A stretch of DNA of 5,365 nt, from assembly GCA_946481475.1 (NCBI GenBank), contig CAMLOB010000329.1:1-5365 (forward strand). Reading direction: 5' to 3'. A program made the translations under genes and the position numbers. Source of the DNA: an uncultured Chlorobiota bacterium. GTDB lineage: Bacteria; Bacteroidota; Kapaibacteriia; OLB7. Shown one piece after another: positions 1-4,084 of the stretch (position 1 is the stretch's first letter; each line of letters begins with the position of its first letter). Under the pieces are notes generated by a model. It made no database searches, had not been told where the DNA came from, and worked only from the letters and a program-made list of their open reading frames with translations.

Positions 1-2
1 CG

Positions 3-980
3 GTCACCTGGCTGCCGAGCGGAGCGGCGAACCGGAACCGGCTGCGACCGAACCTGATACGACCGATGCAGGATCTTCCGACACTCGGACTCCTTGTCGG
101 CATCGCAGCACTCTCCGCTTTCTTTGCCGAAAAAGAACTCGGCATCTTTCCTCCGCCGATCGGCATCGTGGTTGTTCTTTTCCTTCTGATCTCCTTCAGG
201 CGGAGACCTCAACTGCCGCCTGAGAAGGTCATGCTCCTGATAACCGCCGTGCTCTGCATGGTTCTGATGAATGCAGGCTCGTCCAACAACATGGTCGGCA
301 GTCTCAAGTACACGGCTCCCTTGCTGACAGCGGTTGTCTTCGTCGAGTCGATGCACACCCCGTTTTCCCGGTTCTCTTCCGGACTCATCCGTCTGATCCT
401 CTTTACCAATATCCTCTCTGCCTGGCTGGCCTGCCGGTTCAGCAAGGGGGATTCGATTTTCGCGATGGACTCGACTTTTGATAACCGGACATTACGGGGA
501 ATTGTGGAGACCCGGCAGACGGCTTGTGAGTTCAGGGAACTTCAGAACGGACTCCGGAAGGCAGGGCTGTGCGAGGGAGACACGGCACTTTTCTATGTCG
601 ACATACCGATGCTCCATTTCACTACGCAAACGATCCCTTTCTTCACCAATCCCTGGGTCAGCAGTCACGCGGTCGGTCTCCCCTCATTCGCCCAACTGCA
701 GGCAAAGACACGGGAACGATTCCGTGCAGGGCAATTTCCGAAGGTGGTTGTCCGATCAGTCGGTCTTTATCATCCCGAGTCGGAAACGATTCCGAAAATT
801 GCGTGGCTCGACTCCGCAGTCAGAGCAAACGGATACGACACCGTCTGGAAAAGCAAGCGATTAATCATTCTGCAACTTCCGAAACGGCATCATCGCCGGT
901 CCCGTGCGACAGCCCCTGCCTCTCCCCGTTCCTCCAGCCGATTCTCTCGCATTCCTTTGCACACATCAACCGACCGATAA
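3..980 (+). CDS. Polytopic membrane protein, C-terminal part (5'-partial); possible membrane glycosyltransferase
   Basis: The reading frame is open from the first complete codon (base 3), so the true start lies left of the window; the ATG at 66 is probably internal. Numbering from that ATG, hydrophobic segments lie at about residues 5-21, 27-44, 55-69 and 106-123, with a weaker one at 82-95. Arg-rich loops (RRR at 45-47) separate some of them. From residue 124 a soluble domain of about 150 residues follows. Its segment ALFYVDIPMLHFTTQT (174-189) resembles the strand near the end of the extracytoplasmic tail of many polytopic GT-C-type sugar transferases. That resemblance is my only functional clue; the catalytic N-terminal half is outside the window. 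The last 31 residues (from base 885) are Arg/Ser/Pro-rich and look like read-through into non-coding sequence. The gene is followed by a C-rich gap instead of a hairpin terminator. Coding status is likely; the function is uncertain. Confidence 0.72.
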   Translation, partial: VTWLPSGAANRNRLRPNLIRPMQDLPTLGLLVGIAALSAFFAEKELGIFPPPIGIVVVLFLLISFRRRPQLPPEKVMLLITAVLCMVLMNAGSSNNMVGSLKYTAPLLTAVVFVESMHTPFSRFSSGLIRLILFTNILSAWLACRFSKGDSIFAMDSTFDNRTLRGIVETRQTACEFRELQNGLRKAGLCEGDTALFYVDIPMLHFTTQTIPFFTNPWVSSHAVGLPSFAQLQAKTRERFRAGQFPKVVVRSVGLYHPESETIPKIAWLDSAVRANGYDTVWKSKRLIILQLPKRHHRRSRATAPASPRSSSRFSRIPLHTSTDR

Positions 981-1119
981 AAGATACCGGCACACCACCC
1001 CTTCCGCTAATCCCTCCCTCTCAGCCCCACCGTCCGCATCCTCCTCGCTCCCTTGTCCCCTCGTACCCGTTGTCCCCCTCGATCACACTTCATCATTTCT
1101 TCCAGACCCCCGACAAGCG
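981..1119 (+). promoter_or_regulatory. C-rich, G-poor intergenic tract; candidate Rho-loading (rut-like) region
   Basis: No gene is visible here. Counting bases 991-1110 gives 63 C, 30 T, 16 A and 11 G, so C exceeds G almost sixfold and 78% of bases are pyrimidines. I see no GC-rich hairpin with a T-run after the upstream stop codon (978-980). Unstructured, C-rich and G-poor RNA is the known hallmark of Rho utilisation sites, so this could end transcription of the upstream membrane-protein gene before the tRNA. That role is an inference from composition only. Confidence 0.4.
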
Positions 1120-1127
1120 TATATTTG
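1120..1127 (+). promoter_or_regulatory. Candidate -10 element (TATATTTG) for the tRNA-Ser gene
   Basis: TATATT is a good match to a sigma-70 -10 hexamer and stands out in GC-rich surroundings, 40 bases before the tRNA 5' end. It also fits the TAnnTTTG element of Bacteroidetes-type promoters. No good -35 hexamer lies 16-18 bases upstream (TTCTTC at 1097-1102 is the best I see). The predicted start near 1133 would leave a leader of about 34 nt for RNase P to remove. Confidence 0.4.
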
Positions 1128-1166
1128 TTCCCGATACTCGCTGTCGCACAATTGCGCAGTGCAGTC

Positions 1167-1249
1167 GGAGGGTTCGCATAATTGGTATTGCAGCGGTCTT
1201 GAAAACCGCCGGGCGCAAGCCTGTGGGGGTTCGAGTCCCTCACCCTCCG
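1167..1249 (+). tRNA. tRNA-Ser (anticodon UGA)
   Basis: All arms fold by eye. The 7-bp acceptor stem is GGAGGGT (1167-1173) with ACCCTCC (1242-1248), and G1249 is the discriminator. The D stem is GCA/TGC (1176-1178/1189-1191) with GG in the loop. The anticodon stem GCGGT/ACCGC (1193-1197/1205-1209) carries the loop CTTGAAA with anticodon TGA at 1200-1202. A long variable arm CGGGC-GCAA-GCCTG (1210-1223) is the class II feature expected of serine tRNA. The T stem GGGGG/CCCTC flanks TTCGAGT (1230-1236). The CCA end is not encoded, since the sequence after the discriminator is CATTC, so a CCA-adding enzyme is needed. This tRNA reads UCA and, by wobble, other UCN serine codons. A leader ahead of it would be a substrate of the RNase P whose RNA is encoded downstream in this window. 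Confidence 0.97.
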
Positions 1250-1255
1250 CATTCA

Positions 1256-1290
1256 GCCGTCGTCGCCGATCCGCACGGATCGGCAACGGC
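1256..1290 (+). other. Strong two-part hairpin between tRNA-Ser and the lipoprotein gene
   Basis: GCCGATCC (1265-1272) pairs perfectly with GGATCGGC (1277-1284) around a GCAC loop. An outer GCCGT/ACGGC stem (1256-1260/1286-1290) extends it across an asymmetric CGTC/A internal loop. There is no T-run after it, so it is not a standard intrinsic terminator. It starts 6 nt after the tRNA 3' end and could be a weak terminator, a 3'-processing or stability element, or a leader structure for the lipoprotein mRNA. Confidence 0.5.
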
Positions 1291-1331
1291 GGCGTCAATT
1301 ATGGTCACAATCCTTTCTTTCCAATCACGAT

Positions 1332-1338
1332 GGAGAAG
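1332..1338 (+). promoter_or_regulatory. Ribosome binding site GGAGAAG choosing the ATG at 1345
   Basis: GGAG lies 9 nt before the ATG at 1345. The in-frame ATG at 1330 overlaps this site and has no Shine-Dalgarno of its own, so 1345 is the better start. It also gives a compact lipoprotein signal peptide. Confidence 0.6.
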
Positions 1339-1344
1339 TTCCGG

Positions 1345-1914
1345 ATGTCACGTCCGTATCCGATACTGCTGCTCTTCCTTTTCATCTTCAGCGGCTGCCT
1401 TACGGCAGGGCGGAAGCTTGTCCGGTTCAATCTGAATCCGGACGGATCGGGGAAGGGGACAATGGTTTTTCTGGACATCATGTCGATGCAGGAGAACGAG
1501 TCGGATCGTTCGCTCCAGGATTATTCCGATCTGGTAGACACCTGGCTGAACGGCGACGCATTCGAGCAGGCCAATCCTGCCCTGTACGACGTGCAGAAGC
1601 GTCTGGTGGCCGACAAGAACAAGCTGAACGCGGAGATCACGTTCAGTTTCTCCAACTATCAGGACGTCGGCCTCTACCGCCATCACAACACCGGCCCCTG
1701 GATGTACTACGCCTATCTGGGCTCGTCGAACATGGAGTACTTCGATACGACCAACGGTGAGTATGCCGGGGGGACGATGCCGGTAATTTTCTGGCCGGAA
1801 GAGACCACCGACTTCCGCATCGCCAACGGCTTCAACCATGAAGACCGTCCGGTCCACTCCCTCTATCCCCTCTATCAGCGTCTCGGTGTGGAGCCGGACG
1901 AAGGAGGGAAGTAG
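1345..1914 (+). CDS. Small lipoprotein of unknown function (189 aa)
   Basis: I do not recognise the family. The first 17 residues form a lipoprotein signal peptide: Arg3, a hydrophobic run (about 7-15), and the lipobox FSG|C with Cys18 as the lipidated residue after signal peptidase II cleavage. Leu at +2 carries no Asp retention signal, which favours the outer membrane if Lol rules apply. Residues 25-42 contain an N-L-N-P-D-G-S-G turn between two predicted beta strands, a pattern seen at the N terminus of several uncharacterised bacterial lipoproteins. Residues 56-97 look helical and 98-125 are aromatic-rich (WMYYAY at 119-124). No catalytic motif is visible. The frame stays open back to 904, but that extension would translate through the tRNA and is rejected. 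The stop is only 2 nt before the Nif3 start and this gene contains the Nif3 ribosome binding site, so the two are almost certainly co-transcribed and may be translationally coupled. Confidence 0.85.
   Translation: MSRPYPILLLFLFIFSGCLTAGRKLVRFNLNPDGSGKGTMVFLDIMSMQENESDRSLQDYSDLVDTWLNGDAFEQANPALYDVQKRLVADKNKLNAEITFSFSNYQDVGLYRHHNTGPWMYYAYLGSSNMEYFDTTNGEYAGGTMPVIFWPEETTDFRIANGFNHEDRPVHSLYPLYQRLGVEPDEGGK
1901..1907 (+). promoter_or_regulatory. Ribosome binding site AAGGAGG for the Nif3-family gene
   Basis: A near-perfect anti-16S match lies 9 nt before the ATG at 1917 and inside the last codons of the lipoprotein gene. It fixes the Nif3 start and implies translation of both genes from one mRNA. 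Confidence 0.85.
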
Positions 1915-1916
1915 CG

Positions 1917-2726
1917 ATGACGATCACCCGTTTTCTGGAACATCTCGACAGGACGATTCCGCTTCGCGCGGCGATGCAGGATGATCCGGTCGGTCTGCAG
2001 GTGATGGCGAAAGATTATCCGTTGACCAAGATCGCGGTGGCCTACGAGCTGAACGAAGCGATCACGGCGAAGGCGGCGGACATGGGAGCCGAGCTGATTG
2101 TGGCCTTCCATCCGTTGATCTACCCCCATCTTCGGTCGATTACCGGGAAGAACCGGGTGGAACGGACGGTGATCGATCTGCTCGACAACCGCATTGCTCT
2201 CTACGTCTTGCATACGGCCTTCGACGCCCATCCGAGAGGATCAAGTCGTCTGCTGGCTGAAGGACTCGGATGCACGGAGATGCACCCTCTTGTCCCGGAC
2301 CCGGTGATCGAAGGTGGGGGGATGGGAACGGTCGGAACGTTCGATGTCCCGCTCCCCCTCCCGACCCTTGCGCTGCTGCTGAAAGAGGTCTGCTCGGCTT
2401 CGGTCGTCAGGATGTCGGTTCCGCCGGGGAAGGATGAAGAGCGGATGATCTCTTCGGTTGCGATTCTGGCCGGTAGCGGCATGAGCTTCTACAAGGAGGC
2501 AATAGCCTCGGGAGCCGACGCGTTTATTACGGCCGACACCCGCTATCACGCCTTTCACGCCGCCAACGACGATATTCCGATTCTCGATCCGGGTCATGCC
2601 GAATCGGAAGCGTTCGTGGTTCAGGGGATGAACGGATTGATCGAAACTTGTGTTGAGGAGAGTGGCGAACGGATCGAGGTGACCACAATCACCGATTCGA
2701 CGAATCCCGTTCGCTACATCGTCTGA
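1917..2726 (+). CDS. Nif3-like dinuclear metal centre protein (YbgI/YqfO family)
   Basis: The 269-aa length is close to the compact form of the family (E. coli YbgI, 247 aa), without the extra inserted domain of longer members. Family landmarks in order: DDPVGLQV (22-29, usual form WDNVGLQ), the metal-site segment LIVAFHPLIY (60-69), LHTAFD (98-103, usual HTNLD) and the C-terminal DPGHAESE (224-231). Expected metal ligands present are His65, Asp103, His227 and Glu231, the last two with the same H-x3-E spacing as in E. coli. The first His of the usual HHP motif is replaced by Phe64, so one of the two metal positions may be weakened. Family members form toroidal hexamers and have been called GTP cyclohydrolase 1 type 2-like, but the physiological reaction is not firmly established, so I assign no substrate. 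It follows the lipoprotein gene after 2 nt and precedes the zinc-ribbon gene by 63 nt, a neighbour pair that recurs in other bacteria. Confidence 0.93.
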   Translation: MTITRFLEHLDRTIPLRAAMQDDPVGLQVMAKDYPLTKIAVAYELNEAITAKAADMGAELIVAFHPLIYPHLRSITGKNRVERTVIDLLDNRIALYVLHTAFDAHPRGSSRLLAEGLGCTEMHPLVPDPVIEGGGMGTVGTFDVPLPLPTLALLLKEVCSASVVRMSVPPGKDEERMISSVAILAGSGMSFYKEAIASGADAFITADTRYHAFHAANDDIPILDPGHAESEAFVVQGMNGLIETCVEESGERIEVTTITDSTNPVRYIV

Positions 2727-2736
2727 ATAAAAGCGG

Positions 2737-2742
2737 TATATT
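2737..2742 (+). promoter_or_regulatory. Candidate -10 element (TATATT) before the zinc-ribbon gene
   Basis: The 63-nt gap after the Nif3 stop holds TATATT followed by a run of T. No hairpin precedes the T-run, so I do not read it as a terminator. It could give the zinc-ribbon/rnpB segment its own start. No convincing -35 hexamer is present at the usual distance, so support is weak. Confidence 0.3.
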
Positions 2743-2773
2743 TTTTTTCTCTCTCGAAACTTTACGACTTCAG

Positions 2774-2780
2774 AAGGAGG
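2774..2780 (+). promoter_or_regulatory. Ribosome binding site AAGGAGG selecting a GTG start
   Basis: It is a strong Shine-Dalgarno 9 nt before the GTG at 2790. No in-frame ATG near the 5' end has comparable support, so this site decides the start codon. Confidence 0.85.
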
Positions 2781-2789
2781 ACTTGGTTC

Positions 2790-3512
2790 GTGGAACAGAC
2801 ATTACGTGCACTTTATCGGCTTCAGCAGATTGACCTTGAGCTTGATGATCTTGACGCCGGAAGTGGGGATCTTCCGGGTGAGATACGGGAGCTTGAGACC
2901 AGTCTTGCCGAAGTTCAGTCACGCATCTCCGAAAATGAGAGCGAACTCTCCGGTATACGGCGTGACCGGAATACCGGAAATCAGGAGATGCAGGAGCTTC
3001 GCGCCCGTTCACTGGAACTGAACGAGCGACTTCGCACGGTCAGGAACAACAAGGAATACGACGCCACAACGACGGAGATCGCCGCCACTGAAGAACGGAC
3101 GAAAGATCTGAGCAGGGCTCTCTCCCTCTTCGACGATCGCGAGGCTGAAGTGATGCGGGAGATCCAGACGCTGGAGAAGAGCCGCAACGAGATCACCGCA
3201 CAGCTTGAAGACAAGAACGAAACGCTGGAGACGATCCGCGAGAGCAACAGCGATGAAGTCGACGAATTGCGCGCTCAGCGTGAGCAAGCCCTGAAGGAGA
3301 TCGCCCCGGAGCTTCTCGAGCGCTATGGCTACGTCCGGGGCAAACATCCCGATGCCGTCGTCAAGGTTCGTAAAGGGGCCTGCTCCGGATGTTTCCGCGC
3401 GGTGACGCCGCAAACGCTGGTGGAGATGCGCCGGCACGAACAGATCTTCTACTGCGAGCATTGCGGACGCCTGATCATCGATGAAGAACTTGCCGATACC
3501 GTCGAGGTATAA
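2790..3512 (+). CDS. Coiled-coil protein with C-terminal C4 zinc ribbon (CT398/CdsZ-like)
   Basis: The 240-aa product starts at GTG. Residues 1-30 are Leu/Asp-rich (LQQIDLELDDLD), and about residues 31-165 form a long charged heptad-type coiled coil rich in Glu, Arg, Leu and Gln. The loop at the hairpin turn carries RTVRNNKEYDA (82-92), the family's best-conserved internal motif. The C terminus has two CxxC pairs, Cys198/Cys201 (ACSGC) and Cys222/Cys225 (YCEHC), which should bind one zinc ion. This layout matches the C4-type zinc-ribbon family that includes Chlamydia CT398 (CdsZ); length and order are normal. No signal peptide or membrane segment is present, so it should be cytosolic. The coiled-coil hairpin is thought to serve protein-protein contacts, and the general role outside Chlamydia is not established. 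It lies between the Nif3 gene and rnpB, only 36 nt before the RNA, and could share a transcript with it. Confidence 0.94.
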   Translation: MEQTLRALYRLQQIDLELDDLDAGSGDLPGEIRELETSLAEVQSRISENESELSGIRRDRNTGNQEMQELRARSLELNERLRTVRNNKEYDATTTEIAATEERTKDLSRALSLFDDREAEVMREIQTLEKSRNEITAQLEDKNETLETIRESNSDEVDELRAQREQALKEIAPELLERYGYVRGKHPDAVVKVRKGACSGCFRAVTPQTLVEMRRHEQIFYCEHCGRLIIDEELADTVEV

Positions 3513-3548
3513 CGGCAAGAACAGAAATCGAACTTCTTTGAAAATATA

Positions 3549-3968
3549 CTCCGAGGCTGATCGGGCAGTCGCTTCGGCCATTGTGCCGCAGAGGAACGTC
3601 CGAACTCCACAGGACAGCGCGCCCCGATAACGTCGGGGGGATCGATTCGATTCCGGCATGACCGAAACGAAAAGATGACGGAAAGTGCAACAGAAAATAT
3701 ACCGCCCGCCTCTGGCGGGTAAGGGTGAAAAGGTGGGGTAAGAGCTCACCGCGTCGGCGGGTAACCGCGACGGCAGTGCAAACCCCGCGCGGAGCAAGGC
3801 CAAGCAGATGTTCCGAAGTCGTCCGCTTCTCCGTCTTCGGACGGAAACATCGGGTAGGCCGCTTGAGGGTCGGAGCAATCCGGCTCCCAGATAAATGACT
3901 GCCCCCTTCAGATTCATGCTTCGGTATGGCAGGAGGGACGGAATTCGGCGTACAGAGAGGCCTCGGAG
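3549..3968 (+). ncRNA. rnpB: RNase P RNA, bacterial type A
   Basis: This is the catalytic RNA of RNase P, which cleaves tRNA 5' leaders. I folded it by eye. P1 is CTCCGAGGC with GCCTCGGAG (3549-3557/3960-3968), P2 is GGGCAGTC/GACTGCCC (3563-3570/3897-3904), and a short P3 is at 3575-3588. P4 is ACG-(T bulge)-CCGAA with TTCGGCGT (3596-3604/3944-3951). The P8 hairpin around TAAC lies at about 3623-3638. P12 is CCCGCC/GGCGGG (3705-3719), P16 is GATGTT/AACATC (3807-3812/3846-3851) and P17 is CCGAAG/CTTCGG (3813-3818/3835-3840). GTCC in the P17 loop (3821-3824) can pair with GGAC (3612-3615), the P6 pseudoknot typical of type A. P18 is CATGC-TTCG-GTATG (3915-3928). Conserved blocks such as GTGCAACAGA, GTAAGGGTGAAA, GGAGCAAGGCCAA and GGTAGGC are present. 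The ends are set from P1 and may be off by a few bases. TATACT (3545-3550) overlaps the 5' end, so the true promoter may lie upstream. Compared with E. coli, P3 and P12 are short and P9 is long. Confidence 0.97.
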
Positions 3969-3976
3969 AAAAATGG

Positions 3977-4023
3977 AAAGGGATGAAGATCGGACCTGAT
4001 ACAGGTCTTCTTCATCCCTTTTT
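3977..4023 (+). terminator. Intrinsic terminator of rnpB, possibly bidirectional
   Basis: AAAGGGATGAAGA (3977-3989) pairs perfectly with 4009-4021. Above it an inner stem GGACCTG/CAGGTCT (3992-3998/4002-4008, with one G-T pair) is closed by an ATA loop. The plus-strand transcript ends in TTTTT (4019-4023). On the opposite strand the same stem is followed after three bases by another T-run (A-run 3969-3973), so it may also stop the convergent TPR gene, whose stop codon is about 60 nt away. It begins 8 nt after the P1 helix of rnpB. Confidence 0.92.
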
Positions 4024-4084
4024 CGTTACGTGGGTGCGGTAGTCCGCCGCGGCGGATACGTGCAGGGGTATATCGGTGTGAGCA
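4024..4084. other. Short convergent intergenic spacer
   Basis: This is the gap between the rnpB terminator and the stop codon of the minus-strand TPR gene. I see no gene, promoter or second hairpin with a T-run here. Confidence 0.7.

Noticed and set aside
1167..1249. tRNA-Ser as an integration site for a mobile element
   Set aside because: No integrase gene is present and I saw no direct repeat of the tRNA 3' end elsewhere in the window.
1007..1298. Two minus-strand frames over the tRNA (products beginning MRRVRDSNPH and MTPPLPIRAD)
   Set aside because: The peptides VRDSNPHRLAPGGF and GEGLEPPQACARRF are classic antisense translations of a tRNA-Ser gene and its T arm, often mis-annotated as proteins. 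The tRNA folds completely on the plus strand.
904..1344. Long N-terminal extension of the lipoprotein frame
   Set aside because: It would overlap the end of the upstream gene and translate through the whole tRNA-Ser. The signal peptide and ribosome binding site place the start at 1345.
569..1435. 288-codon plus-strand frame overlapping the membrane-protein gene, tRNA and lipoprotein
   Set aside because: It is out of frame with the supported genes, crosses the tRNA, and its Pro/His/Ser/Arg-rich content is typical of a shadow frame.
2737..2750. T-run after the Nif3 gene as an intrinsic terminator
   Set aside because: No stable stem lies directly before it. The nearest, GATTC/GAATC inside the end of the Nif3 gene, is 5 bp and about 30 nt upstream.
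2790..3512. SMC/Rad50-type ATPase or chromosome-segregation protein, suggested by the coiled coil
   Set aside because: There are no Walker A or B motifs, the length is only 240 aa, and the NNKEYDA motif plus two CxxC pairs fit the CT398-like zinc-ribbon family.
3009..3917. 302-codon minus-strand frame across the zinc-ribbon gene and rnpB
   Set aside because: It is antisense to a clear coding gene and a structured RNA, and has no family resemblance. It reflects GC-rich composition.
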